A stretch of 64,000 nucleotides of DNA from Streptomyces sp. NBC_01255 (GTDB lineage: Bacteria > Actinomycetota > Actinomycetes > Streptomycetales > Streptomycetaceae): assembly GCF_036226445.1 (NCBI RefSeq), contig NZ_CP108474.1, positions 62,001-126,000 of the forward strand, in the 5' to 3' direction. The notes below the pieces were generated by a model, which had not been told where the DNA came from, did not search any database, and worked only from the letters and a program-made list of their open reading frames with translations. Positions 45,487 through 54,330 of this stretch are shown here, one piece after another (position 1 is the first letter of the stretch; each line of letters opens with the position of its first letter). Both the position numbers and the translations under genes were made by a program.

Positions 45487-46971
45487 CTACCTCGCCGCCT
45501 CGACGGGCACGGCCTTGTCGGGGGCCGGGGCGGGTACGTGGCCGGTGTCGCCGTCCCCCGCTCCGGCCCCGGATCGGGTGCGCAGGCCGAAGGCGCTGAT
45601 GACGGCGGCGACGAGGGCGGCGACCAGAGGCACGACCAGGGCGGCGCGGTAGCCGTCGAGGAGAGCCGCCGGGGACGTGCCGTCCGTCGCGGCGATGTTC
45701 ACGGTGGCGACGAACGACAGGCCGAGGGCGGCGCCGAACTGGAAGGACGTGTACAGCAGACCGCCCGCGACGCCCTGCTCCTCCTCCGCGACACCGTCGG
45801 TGGCCAGGATGGTGAGCGGCCCGTACGCCAGGGAGAAGGCGAGGCCCAGGATGATCAGGCTCGGGAACATCGCCAGATACGTCCAGTCAGCGCCGACCGG
45901 CAGGAACAGGGCGTAGGACAGCGCCGCGAGGAGCAGGCCGCCGAAGATCACCCGGGCGTTGCCGAACTTCGCCACGAGCCGGGGAGTCAGAGTCGGGGAC
46001 AGGATCGCGTCCACGCCGATGACGATGAGGGCGAAACTGGTCTGCAGGGTGGACCAGCCGCGCAGCTCCTGCAGGTAGAGCACAGCGATGAACTGGAATC
46101 CGAAGAAGCCCGCGGCGAAGAGCATGCCGGCCAGGTTCGCGCGGACCAGCGAGCCACTGCGGAAAATCCCCAGGCGTACCAGCGGCGAGGCCGCTCTGCG
46201 CTCGATCGCGATGAACACGCCGAACAGGACCAGGCCCGCCCCGATCGTGGCCGCCGTCACGGCCGCGGAGGCGTGCGCGGCACGCTCGACGCCGAAGACG
46301 AGCAGCAGGATCGCGCCGGTGACGCTGAGCGCGCCGGCCAGGTCGACACCCTGACCCTCGCGGTCCGGGCGAGGCGACTTCGGGATGAGGACGAGCGCCG
46401 CGACGAGGATGACGAGCGTGAGGATGACAGGAGCGAAGAACACCCAGCGCCAGTTCACGGCGGCCAGTAGACCGCCGACCACCAGGCCGATGGAGAAGCC
46501 GCCGGCGGCGGTGCCGGAATAGACCAGGAGGGCCTTGTTGCGCTGCGGGCCCTCCTCGAAGCCCGTGGTGATGATGGACAGGCCCGCAGGCGTCATGAAA
46601 GCGGCCGCGACACCCGTCACGAAGCGGGCGACGATGAGCATCCAGCCTTCCGTGGCGAATCCGCCCAGACCGGAGAAGAGCAGGAAGACCACGAGCCAGA
46701 ACACGAACATCCGGCGGCGCCCGAACAGGTCGGCGGCCCGGCCGCCCAGCAGCATGAACCCGCCGTAGCCGAGCACGTAGGCACTCATCACCCACTGGAG
46801 CATGCCCGTGGACATCTCCAGGTCCTCGCGGATCGAGGGCAGCGCCACATTGAGCATGGCCACGTCGATGCCTTCGAGGAAGATCGCGCCACAGAGCACG
46901 AGCAGCACGCCCCACGCGCGCCCGCTCATGCGGCCGGTACCGCTGTCCGAAGGTGATTGCAGTGTGGACAC
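45487..46971 (-). CDS. MFS drug exporter, DHA2 (14-helix) type
   Basis: This 494-residue transporter begins GRAWGVLLVLCGAIFLEGID and has VAMLNVALPSIREDL, the motif A block GGRAADLFGRRRMFV and the motif C-like stretch GFSIGLVVGGLLAAVNWRWV. The helix count and length fit the DHA2 family. GTG 46971 follows AAGGAG; an upstream frame extension has no transporter features. It is followed by the PPOX-like gene. It may export a toxic compound; the ScbR-like regulator next to it is a candidate controller. Confidence 0.92.
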   Translation of the reverse strand: MSTLQSPSDSGTGRMSGRAWGVLLVLCGAIFLEGIDVAMLNVALPSIREDLEMSTGMLQWVMSAYVLGYGGFMLLGGRAADLFGRRRMFVFWLVVFLLFSGLGGFATEGWMLIVARFVTGVAAAFMTPAGLSIITTGFEEGPQRNKALLVYSGTAAGGFSIGLVVGGLLAAVNWRWVFFAPVILTLVILVAALVLIPKSPRPDREGQGVDLAGALSVTGAILLLVFGVERAAHASAAVTAATIGAGLVLFGVFIAIERRAASPLVRLGIFRSGSLVRANLAGMLFAAGFFGFQFIAVLYLQELRGWSTLQTSFALIVIGVDAILSPTLTPRLVAKFGNARVIFGGLLLAALSYALFLPVGADWTYLAMFPSLIILGLAFSLAYGPLTILATDGVAEEEQGVAGGLLYTSFQFGAALGLSFVATVNIAATDGTSPAALLDGYRAALVVPLVAALVAAVISAFGLRTRSGAGAGDGDTGHVPAPAPDKAVPVEAAR

Positions 46972-47398
46972 AGAAATCTCTCCTTGTAAGTGCAGGAATA
47001 TCCCAAGGGAACCGTCCGCATTCTGGCCGCGGGCGATTGGAGTTCCCTTGACGTGTGCGTGAGAGCAGGAAGGGCGAAAGACGGGGGACGGCCGGCAGTC
47101 GAACTCGCCGGAGACCGTTCCGGGTCTCTTCTTGCCGCCACTGGAATCATGCGGGGGTGGCGGGAAGGACGGAAGAACGCACTTTGAAGTCACCAAGGCA
47201 CCCCAGGGGTACCGGTCCCGACGACGGCATCACGTCGGCGGATGCCGTCACGGTCACGGGCCCCGGTCGCAGGGCCCCACCCTGGCGTCGGGGGAAGTCC
47301 CGAAAAAGTTCGGCCGGCGATGTCGAGAAGCCGTGGCCTGCTCCGTCCCCGTAGTGAACGCGGCCAGAATGGCCCGCACCGGACCGAGGAGAGACACC
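46972..47398. promoter_or_regulatory. Divergent region between MFS and DGPF genes
   Basis: These 427 bases separate the divergent MFS gene (minus) and DGPF gene (plus). Frames are Arg/Gly/Pro-rich without motif, so I see no gene. The right end should hold the promoter read by the ECF42 sigma factor encoded downstream. I could not identify a specific site. Confidence 0.45.
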
Positions 47399-47806
47399 AT
47401 GGCGAAGTACCTGCTGCTCAAGCACTACCGCGGCGCCCCCGCCGCCTCCAACGACGTGCCCATGGACCAGTGGACACCGCAGGAGATCTCGGACCACGTG
47501 CAGTACATGCACGACTTCGCGGCCCGGCTGGAGAAGACCGGCGAGTTCGTCGACGGCCAGGCGCTCGCACCCCAGGGAAGCTGGGTCCGCTACGACGGCG
47601 AGGGCCGCCCGCCTGTCACCGACGGCCCGTTCGCCGAGACCAAGGACCTGATCGCCGGCTGGATGGTGATCGACGTCGACAGCTACGAGCGCGCCGTCGA
47701 ACTGGCCGGGGAACTCTCGGCCGCCCCCGGAGCGGGCGGTAAGCCGATCCACGAATGGCTGGAAGTACGCCCGTTCCTGACCGCGCCGCCCACCATCACC
47801 GAGTGA
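47399..47806 (+). CDS. DGPF (YCII-related) protein, partner of an ECF42 sigma factor
   Basis: This 135-residue protein has the YCII-like fold pattern and the motif VTDGPFAETKDLIAG that gives the DGPF family its name. It also shows MAKYLLLKHYRGAPA and IHEWLEVRPFL. The ATG follows GAGGAGAG. Its stop overlaps the GTG of the next gene, a sigma factor of the ECF42 group. This pairing of DGPF and ECF42 genes is well known in actinobacteria, where the sigma factor drives the DGPF gene. Function of DGPF proteins is not settled. Confidence 0.92.
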   Translation: MAKYLLLKHYRGAPAASNDVPMDQWTPQEISDHVQYMHDFAARLEKTGEFVDGQALAPQGSWVRYDGEGRPPVTDGPFAETKDLIAGWMVIDVDSYERAVELAGELSAAPGAGGKPIHEWLEVRPFLTAPPTITE

Positions 47807-49017
47807 CCTCACCCATGAACGACGCCCTGCTGCGCACCCTCACGCCGAGCGTCCTCACCGTCCTCGTCCGTCGCGGAGCCGACTTCGCGGCGGCCGAGGA
47901 CGCCGTGCAGGACGCCCTCGTCGAAGCCGTCCGCCTCTGGCCGGACGATCCGCCGCGCGACCCCAAGGGCTGGCTGGTCACCGTGGCCTGGCGCAAGTTC
48001 CTGGACTCGACCCGGGCCGACACCGCCCGGCGGCGGCGCGAGGACCGCCTCGACCAGGAACCGTCGCCCGGGCTCTCGGCCCCGGCGGACGACACGCTCC
48101 AGCTCTACTTCCTGTGCGCCCATCCCTCCCTGACGCCGTCGTCCGCGGTCGCGCTCACCCTGCGCGCCGTCGGCGGGCTCACCACCCGCCAGATCGCCCA
48201 GGCCTACCTCGTCCCCGAAGCGACGATGGCGCAACGCATCAGCCGGGCCAAACGCACCGTCTCCGGCGTCCGCTTCGACCAGCCCGGCGATGTCGCCACC
48301 GTGCTGCGCGTCCTGTACCTGGTTTTCAACGAGGGATACTCCGGCGACATCGACCTCGCCGCCGAGGCCATCCGGCTCACCCGGCAGCTCACCGCCGCGA
48401 TCGACCACCCCGAAGCCGCGGGGCTGCTCGCCCTCATGCTCCTCCACCACGCCCGGCGCGCCACCCGGACCACGCCGGACGGCACCCTGGTCCCCCTCGC
48501 CGAGCAGGACCGCGGCCGGTGGGACACGGCCGCGATCGGCGAAGGCGTCACGATCCTGCAGGCGGCGCTCGCCCGGGACCGGCTGGGCGAGTTCCAGGCC
48601 CAGGCCGCCGTCGCCGCACTGCACGCCGACGCGCCCACCGCCGGGGAGACGGACTGGGTACAGATCGTCGAGTGGTACGACGAACTCGTCCGGCTCACCG
48701 ACAGCCCCGTCGCCCGCCTCAACCGCGCGGTGGCGGTCGGCGAAGCCGACGGACCACGGGCCGGTCTCGCCGCGCTCGCCGCCCTCGACGACACGCTCCC
48801 CCGCCACACCGCCGTGGCGGCCTACCTCCACGAACGCGACGGCGACCTGACGACCGCGGCGCGGCTCTACGCCACGGCCGCCCGGAAGGCGCCCAATCTG
48901 GCCGAACGCGACCACCTCACACGCCAAGCCGCCCGGCTCAACACGCACCTGAATCCGCACCCGGACCGGGACGCGGACCCGAGAGGGAACCCTCGCGACG
49001 AGGACTTGTCCGGCTGA
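47803..49017 (+). CDS. ECF42-type sigma factor with C-terminal TPR-like extension
   Basis: This 404-residue protein has sigma region 2 (DFAAAEDAVQDALVEAVRLW, then PPRDPKGWLVTVAWRKFLD) and region 4 (GGLTTRQIAQAYLVPEATMA, then QRISRAKRTV). The long C-terminal extension is typical of ECF42 factors (VLRVLYLVFNEGYSGDIDLA onward, with TPR-like helices to RDHLTRQAARL). No anti-sigma gene is present, as usual for this group, and the extension itself is thought to control activity. The GTG overlaps the DGPF stop; ATG 47815 is an alternative start. The DGPF gene upstream is the expected target. Confidence 0.92.
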   Translation: MTSPMNDALLRTLTPSVLTVLVRRGADFAAAEDAVQDALVEAVRLWPDDPPRDPKGWLVTVAWRKFLDSTRADTARRRREDRLDQEPSPGLSAPADDTLQLYFLCAHPSLTPSSAVALTLRAVGGLTTRQIAQAYLVPEATMAQRISRAKRTVSGVRFDQPGDVATVLRVLYLVFNEGYSGDIDLAAEAIRLTRQLTAAIDHPEAAGLLALMLLHHARRATRTTPDGTLVPLAEQDRGRWDTAAIGEGVTILQAALARDRLGEFQAQAAVAALHADAPTAGETDWVQIVEWYDELVRLTDSPVARLNRAVAVGEADGPRAGLAALAALDDTLPRHTAVAAYLHERDGDLTTAARLYATAARKAPNLAERDHLTRQAARLNTHLNPHPDRDADPRGNPRDEDLSG

Positions 49018-49254
49018 TGCACGCCATCGACCATGTCAGAGGTAGTCGACGCTGTGGACGTTGTCGGCCGAGAAGCTGAGCTCGCCGCCGGTGAGAGTGA
49101 GGGGCGTACCGGGGCCAACCGGGGCCCGTAGCACCGCCGAACGATCCGGGGGTAGCCGCCTCGTCGTCGGCGTTCGACGGAAAGGTGCCGGACGGATCCT
49201 CCGGCCTTGTCCCCCTCAGCCTTCGCGAACTCAAGGGAGAACCCCGTTGCAGCA
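49018..49254 (-). other. Short gap with a possible orphan coding end
   Basis: The minus strand reads VGPGTPLTLTGGELSFSA and then DNVHSVDYL before a stop at about 49035. It looks protein-like but has no recognised family or clear start. It may be the end of a small gene or a remnant. Confidence 0.3.
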
Positions 49255-50576
49255 TTAGGGGGTGGGCCGAACCTCCAGGGACCAGTCCCCTTCGGCGTCT
49301 CCGACCCTCACCAGCACGGGGCCCTCCGGCAGCGGCACCCGGTACTCCGGGCGCCTGTGCGACTCGCTGATGAGCAGATGGGCGTCCCAGACGCCGCGGG
49401 CGCGCGGCGTGCAGCTCTCCACCAGGAAGTAGGCGAGCTCGACTTCCGGGTGCAGCTGGGCGGACAGCTCGCCGGCGGGCCCCGTGTGGAGCAGCACGTC
49501 CCGTCCCCGGCCCGTTGCCCCGAGGCCGAGTTCCTCGACCACGCTCACCGGCCGGAACGTGAGCTTCCACGCACGGTCCGGGGCGTGGACACGCAGACGC
49601 AGCGGGCTGCGGTCGTCGTGCCGCATCAGGGCCCGGCCCTGGAAGTCCTCCAGGCGCGTGTGGGCGATCAGGTCGAGGCCCGGCTTGGTGTCGTCGACGA
49701 CGTCCACCATGAAGGAGCCGTCGCCCGACCGCTCCGTGTCGACCACGAAGAAGCCGGTCGGCAGGGGATCGTCGACGGTGAACTCGAGCGAGCCGCTGCC
49801 CTCCCGGACGAACTCCGGAAAGTCCTCACCGAAGAGCGCGGCGGCGGGGGATGACTCCCTGCCCGCGCGGACGGGAGGCTGCGCCTTGGCCAGGCGGGGC
49901 GCCTCGGGTCCGGGGCCGGAAGCTGTGCCGGGGCGGCCGGCGGCTGGACGGACCGCTCGGACACCGGGGCAGGGGCCTCGGACGCCGGGACCTTGGCCAC
50001 GCCCTCGATAAGCACGGGCTCGCGCCCGGGGACTCTCGCCGGGGCCCCGCCCGCGATGCCGAAGTCCTCCGCGAGCCCGGCGAGCCCGGAGTCGTACCCC
50101 TGCCCCACCGCGCGGAACCGCCACGCGCCGTCGCGCCGGTAGAACTCGCCGAGGACGAACGCCTTCTCCGTCGTCGCGCCCTCGACCTCGTACAGCGCCA
50201 GCTGCTCCCCCGTACCGGCGCTGATCGTCCGTACGAGCAGCCCGGGCACCTGCCCGAACGTCCCCTCGTCGCTGGAGGCGGAGATCACGATCCGCTGGAC
50301 GCCGGGCTCGACACGCGCGGTGTCGATCTCCAGCCAGTCGGCGACGCGCCGCTCCTCGCTCCGTACCTGTCCGACGAGCCGCACCGCCCCGGAGGTGTGG
50401 GCACGCCGGTCACGGAAGACGAGGTCGCCGTCGTCCCTGACGCGGCTCGCCGCATCCAGGAGCAGCGCGGCGGCGTCGACCTCCGGCACTCCGCCGCCGG
50501 ACGCCCCACGGACGACCGCAACCTTCCACACCTGCCCGGGGACCGGCAGGTTTCCCCCCTTGATGATCTGTGTCAC
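49255..50576 (-). pseudogene. TerD-family gene split by a frameshift
   Basis: From GTG 50576 the frame encodes a TerD-type domain: TQIIKGGNLPVPGQVWKVAV, PEVDAAALLLDA, VADWLEIDTARVEPGVQRIV and FVLGEFYRRDGAWRFRAVGQ. TerD proteins bind calcium and belong to tellurite and stress systems. In the Pro/Ala-rich linker (about 49895 to 49930) the coding frame changes. The C-terminal domain, with VREGSGSLEFTVDDPLPTGF, LRLRVHAPDRAWKLTF and a final DWSLEVRPTP, continues in the next frame to 49255. The shift equals loss of one base. It may be a real mutation, a sequencing error in a GC-rich linker, or less likely programmed. The first frame would otherwise run on to 49668 with a nonsense tail. Confidence 0.8.
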
Positions 50577-50840
50577 CGCGTCGTGCTGGCACGCACCCCG
50601 GGGGGAAGTCGACGGGTGAAAACCCCACGTTCCGCTAGAACCACGGCTTCCACAGCTGCTTCCACCATGGACAGTGGCCTCGCCCTCGTCCCCGACGTCC
50701 TCCACCCGGACCAGAGCATCCGGCCAGCTGCGCCCGTACGGCAGGTGGAGACCCAGGTCACATCCCGTCGTGTCACAGGGGGGCGGCCTGCCTCGTCTCA
50801 GGGGGTGTAGCCACCTTCCAGCACCCCACGGGAGCACACC

Positions 50841-51314
50841 ATGGACGCACGACTGAACCTCTTCGCCAGCCCCGTCACCGGCAAGGCCTTCAAGCACCTC
50901 ATGTCGGCGGGCAAGGTCGTCAAGGACTCGTCGCTGCCGGCCGCGACACAGGAGCTGGTGTCGCTGCGCGTGAGCCAGATCAACGGCTGCGCCGTCTGCA
51001 TCGACATGCACACCAAGGAAGCGACCGCCGCCGGCGAGACCCCGGTGCGGCTGAACCTGGTGACGGCGTGGCGGGAGGCCACGGTCTTCACCGAGGCCGA
51101 GCGTGCCGCGCTGGAGCTGGCGGAGGAGGGGACCCGTACCGCCGACGCGGCCGGCGGAGTGGACGACGAGGTGTGGATGCGTGCCGCCCTGCACTACGAC
51201 GAAGAGCAGCTCAACGCCCTGGTGCTCCTGATCGCCTTCATGAACCTGGCGAACCGGATCAACGTCATCACCCGCCAGCCCGCCGGCGACTACGAGCCCG
51301 GCTCGTACCACTGA
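50841..51314 (+). CDS. AhpD-like carboxymuconolactone decarboxylase family protein
   Basis: This 157-residue protein has the helical AhpD fold with the redox motif NGCAVCIDMHTKEA (CxxC followed by His). Preceding helix residues are LPAATQELVSLRVSQI, and LLIAFMNLANRINVITRQP follows. Such proteins are alkylhydroperoxidases, and in actinobacteria they are often the target and neighbour of ECF41 sigma factors. A truncated ECF41 remnant follows directly, at 51.3 kb. The ATG lies about ten bases after a CACGGGAG region. With its sigma factor broken, its control has probably changed. Confidence 0.9.
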   Translation: MDARLNLFASPVTGKAFKHLMSAGKVVKDSSLPAATQELVSLRVSQINGCAVCIDMHTKEATAAGETPVRLNLVTAWREATVFTEAERAALELAEEGTRTADAAGGVDDEVWMRAALHYDEEQLNALVLLIAFMNLANRINVITRQPAGDYEPGSYH

Positions 51315-51321
51315 ACCGCCC

Positions 51322-51770
51322 GGCCCCGGTTCGCTGCGGACCGCCAGGAGCGGCAGGAGCTCGCGACCCGGTTCTTTGACGCGCTGAAGAACGGCGACGT
51401 CGACGGCCTGCAGGACCTGCTCGCCGCCGACGTACAGCTCGTCGGCGACGGCGGAGGCAAGACCCCGCAGCTCGCCAGGGCCGTCGCCGGCGCACAGAAC
51501 GTGGCCCGGCTCCTGGCCGCGTTCTTCCCCTGGCTGTGGCGCATCGACGTGACGCTCACGCCGCAGGAGGTCAACGGCCAGCCCGGCGCCGTCTTCCGCG
51601 ACCGGGACGGCAAGATCCTCACCACCATGGTCCTCGACGTCCTCGACGGACAGATCCAGGCCATCCGTTCCGTGACCAACCCCGACAAGCTCGGCCACCT
51701 CGGACCCGTCGCCGACGCCTGGGGCCTCAACGACGAGGTGAGGCAGGCCCGCCGCCGGCACACCCGCTGA
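51322..51770 (+). pseudogene. ECF41 sigma factor reduced to its C-terminal SnoaL-like domain
   Basis: The frame reads RFAADRQERQELATRFFDAL, then VQLVGDGGGKTPQLAR and VLDVLDGQIQAIRSVTNPDK, ending HLGPVADAWGLNDEV. This is the SnoaL-like domain found at the C-terminus of ECF41 sigma factors. The sigma regions 2 and 4 that should precede it are absent; similarity begins only about eight bases after the AhpD stop. A deletion has removed roughly the first 180 codons. An internal ATG at 51501 could start a smaller product, but this looks like a dead gene. Confidence 0.8.
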
Positions 51771-51793
51771 CGGGCGGCGAAGCGGGTGGCCGG

Positions 51794-52759
51794 TTACTTG
51801 GCGAGCTTGCCGTCGGCCGTCACGGCGAACCAAGTGCCGCCCACGCCCTGGCCGTTGGTGTCACCCGGGGTCTTGTCACCGGTGAACCAGTACAGCGGCC
51901 AGCAGTCGATCGTGAGCTGCTTCGTGCCGTCCGGGCGGGTGTAGGTGATCAGCTTCTTCGGGTCGATGCCCTCGACCTTGTTGAGGTCGACCAGCTTGGC
52001 GGGCCGCCACTTCTCCAGGCACGCGCCCTCGCAGTTCGACTTCATCGGCCAGGCGGTGTCCTTGGTGAAGCGGTACAGCGTCCGCCCCTTGCCATCCCGG
52101 ATGATCTTGCCCAGCTTGTCGTCGTCGGTCAGCGAGAGCGCGGGCAGCGCCGCCCCGCCCGTCTCGCCGGAGCCCGGCGCAGTCGTACCCGGCGCGGCGG
52201 TGCCGGGCTGCCGAGCGCCCGCCTTCTTGCCGTCCGGGGTGACCGCAAACCAGGTACCGCCCACGCCCTGCCCGTTGGTCTGGCCCGGCGCGGTGTCCTT
52301 CGCGAACCGGTACACCGGCCAGCCCGCGATCGTCAGCTGCCGCACACCGTCGGCCCGCTGGAGCGAACCGACGCGGGAGGCGTCCACCCCGCCGGGCTGG
52401 GTGCTGCCCGCGGGGACCGGGGGCCAGGTCTTGGCGCAGTCTCCGGCGCAGGCCGAGGTGGAGGGGTCGGCGGTGTCGTTGTCGAACCGGTAGAGGGTGA
52501 AGCCCTCGGCGTCGGCGACCACGGGACCGAGCGTGGCGTCGTCACGGACCGCCAGCGGCCCGGAGGCCGTCGTCCCGCTCGGCGGTGCCTCGGAACTCCC
52601 GTCCGTGGCACCGCCGTAGGCGTCGCCGCCCGCGGCGGTCGCGGCGGGCGGCGCGGCGGCGGGACCACTCGCGTCCGTCCCCTGCGTTCCACAGGCCGTC
52701 ACCCCGAACAGCAACGCGGCCCCGGCCGTGGCGACGGTGAGCTTATGCACGTTCTTCAT
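51794..52759 (-). CDS. Secreted lipoprotein with repeated Yx(FWY)xxD modules
   Basis: This 321-residue protein has a lipoprotein signal (MKNVHKLTVATAGAALLFG, lipobox VTAC). It has two copies of the Lipoprotein_15/secreted-repeat module, each made of a YRFxxDT strand (YRFDNDTADPSTSACAGDC; YRFTKDTAWPMKSNCEGAC) and a second unit ending in NGQGVGGTWFAV. The linker is rich in Thr, Ala and Gly. ATG follows GGAG. It lies downstream of the sigma/anti-sigma pair and is a natural candidate for control by it. Function of the module is not known; redox or heme binding has been suggested for relatives. Confidence 0.88.
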   Translation of the reverse strand: MKNVHKLTVATAGAALLFGVTACGTQGTDASGPAAAPPAATAAGGDAYGGATDGSSEAPPSGTTASGPLAVRDDATLGPVVADAEGFTLYRFDNDTADPSTSACAGDCAKTWPPVPAGSTQPGGVDASRVGSLQRADGVRQLTIAGWPVYRFAKDTAPGQTNGQGVGGTWFAVTPDGKKAGARQPGTAAPGTTAPGSGETGGAALPALSLTDDDKLGKIIRDGKGRTLYRFTKDTAWPMKSNCEGACLEKWRPAKLVDLNKVEGIDPKKLITYTRPDGTKQLTIDCWPLYWFTGDKTPGDTNGQGVGGTWFAVTADGKLAK

Positions 52760-52866
52760 GACAACTCCTCTTATCCAGTACTTCGTTGCGCTGTGTCGGC
52801 ACCGGAAACACGCGGCCCGCCCAAGCCGGGTTCAACGAATCCGAAGAAACTTTTCGCGGGCACACG

Positions 52867-52899
52867 AACGCCGGCCGGGCACAGGGCCCGGCCGGCGTT
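52867..52899. terminator. Strong hairpin terminator after the anti-sigma gene
   Basis: A perfect 14-bp stem (arm AACGCCGGCCGGGC) with loop ACAGG lies 40 bases past the anti-sigma stop codon on the minus strand. It separates that operon from the lipoprotein gene. A TGCGGTGCTGCGG direct repeat follows on the plus side. Confidence 0.85.
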
Positions 52900-52938
52900 T
52901 CTGCGGTGTTGCGGTGCTGCGGTGCTGCGGCGGCTGTT

Positions 52939-53673
52939 CTACACGGGCACGGTGACGAATCGCCTGCCCGCCTCGTTCTCGACCACGATCGCGGCCACGT
53001 CGGCCGGGGCGACCGCGGCCGAGCCGTCGAGCGAGGCGCCCTTGCCCTCCCCTTCTCGGGCTCCGGCGCCCACGACCCAGCTGCCGGCTGTCGTCCGGCT
53101 TCCGTCCCGGCCCACCACGACCAGCGTGCAGCGCTCCCCCTTGGGCAGTCCGGTCACCGCCGCATGGACACGGACCCAGCCGACCGCCGGGGTCACCTGT
53201 ACGGTCATCCGCGCGCCGGAGGAGGTGTCCGTCGCCGACGCGACCCGCGTACCCGGCACCGGCGTCGGCGCGGAGGGAGACGCGGGTGCCGTCGGGACCG
53301 GCGAGGGCGGCAGCGCGACGGGCGCACCGGCGTCCGGCAGAGCCGTCCCCGCCCAGAACACACCGGCCAGTACGGCGGCCGCCGCCAGGCCCGTCACCGC
53401 CCCGCGGCGGCGGCGCCCGGCGGCGCGTTCGCCGCGCATCTGCCGCAGGGTCCGCTGGAGCAGCAGATCGCCTCCCTCGGGCGGCCCGTCGACGAACGCC
53501 TCCGGCGGCACCTCGCCCAGCGCCGCCTCCATCTCACGCAACGCGTCCACCTCCCCACGGCACGACTCGCACCCCGACACATGCGCCTCGACACGCCCTG
53601 TGTCGGCGCCGTCGAGGACCCCGAGCACGTACGGGCCGAGCAGAACCTCCTCCTCATGCCGCTGCCCGTTCAC
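52939..53673 (-). CDS. Zinc-type anti-sigma factor, membrane-anchored
   Basis: This 244-residue protein starts with an anti-sigma domain containing HVSGCESCRGEVDALREME (HxxxCxxC zinc-binding motif). A membrane helix follows (GAVTGLAAAAVLAGVFWAGT), then an extracytoplasmic domain with VTPAVGWVRVHAAVTGLPKG and VVVGRDGSRTTAGSWVV. The GTG start overlaps the stop of the sigma gene by four bases, so the two are coupled. It should hold the sigma factor until an external signal, perhaps redox acting through the zinc site, releases it. Confidence 0.92.
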   Translation of the reverse strand: MNGQRHEEEVLLGPYVLGVLDGADTGRVEAHVSGCESCRGEVDALREMEAALGEVPPEAFVDGPPEGGDLLLQRTLRQMRGERAAGRRRRGAVTGLAAAAVLAGVFWAGTALPDAGAPVALPPSPVPTAPASPSAPTPVPGTRVASATDTSSGARMTVQVTPAVGWVRVHAAVTGLPKGERCTLVVVGRDGSRTTAGSWVVGAGAREGEGKGASLDGSAAVAPADVAAIVVENEAGRRFVTVPV

Positions 53674-54248
53674 GCGACCACCTCCCTGAACCCGCCGGGC
53701 CGCCCCGGCGCACTTGCCTCGTCACCCTCACCGAACAACCCGCGCAGCGCCTTCAGCGCGTAATGCGACCGGGACTTCACCGTGCCCGCAGGGACGCCCA
53801 GACTCTCCGCCGCCTCGGCGACGCTCCGCCCGCGGAAGTACAGCTCCGTCAGCACGTCCCGGTGTTCCGGTGTCAACCGGTCCAGGGCCCCCAGCACTGC
53901 CATGGTGTCGACGACCCCATCGGCATGATCCTCCTCGATCGGTGGCGTCGCGGGGGACTCGGCGACCTCGGCCGGCCGTGCGGCCCTGGCCCGGTAGCGG
54001 TCGGTGATGATGTTGCGGGCCACCGTCAGCAGCCAGCCCCGTACCGATCCCTTGCCGTTGACCAGCACGTCCGAGTTCCGCCACGCGCGGATCAAGGTCT
54101 CCTGCACGACGTCCTCGGCCATGGCACGGTCTCCGGTCAGCCGGGCGGCGTAGGCGAGCAGCGCACCCCCGTGCTCCTCGTACACCGACCTGATCAACAC
54201 CTCGTCACCCGAGCCGCGCCCGCCCCGCGGCCACAGTGGTCCGGCCAT
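53670..54248 (-). CDS. ECF sigma factor (SigK/SigL-like group)
   Basis: This 192-residue sigma factor has region 2 (LTGDRAMAEDVVQETLIRAW, then VRGWLLTVARNIITDRYRAR) and region 4 (LTPEHRDVLTELYFRGRSVA, then EAAESLGVPAGTVKSRSHYA). The ATG at 54248 is chosen because GGAG lies eight bases upstream; an in-frame upstream ATG has no such site. It forms a coupled operon with the anti-sigma gene. The lipoprotein gene beyond the terminator is a plausible target. Confidence 0.93.
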   Translation of the reverse strand: MAGPLWPRGGRGSGDEVLIRSVYEEHGGALLAYAARLTGDRAMAEDVVQETLIRAWRNSDVLVNGKGSVRGWLLTVARNIITDRYRARAARPAEVAESPATPPIEEDHADGVVDTMAVLGALDRLTPEHRDVLTELYFRGRSVAEAAESLGVPAGTVKSRSHYALKALRGLFGEGDEASAPGRPGGFREVVA

Positions 54249-54330
54249 CACACCCACTCCGCTCTCCGTTGCCTGCGTCGTGCCCAACACGCATTCCCCG
54301 CACGATCAGTTCATGTGAGCTGCGTCACAT

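Noticed and set aside
43238..46971. A second biosynthetic cluster around the SARP gene
   Set aside because: No synthase, carrier or tailoring set nearby; only regulators, a PPOX-fold protein and an exporter.
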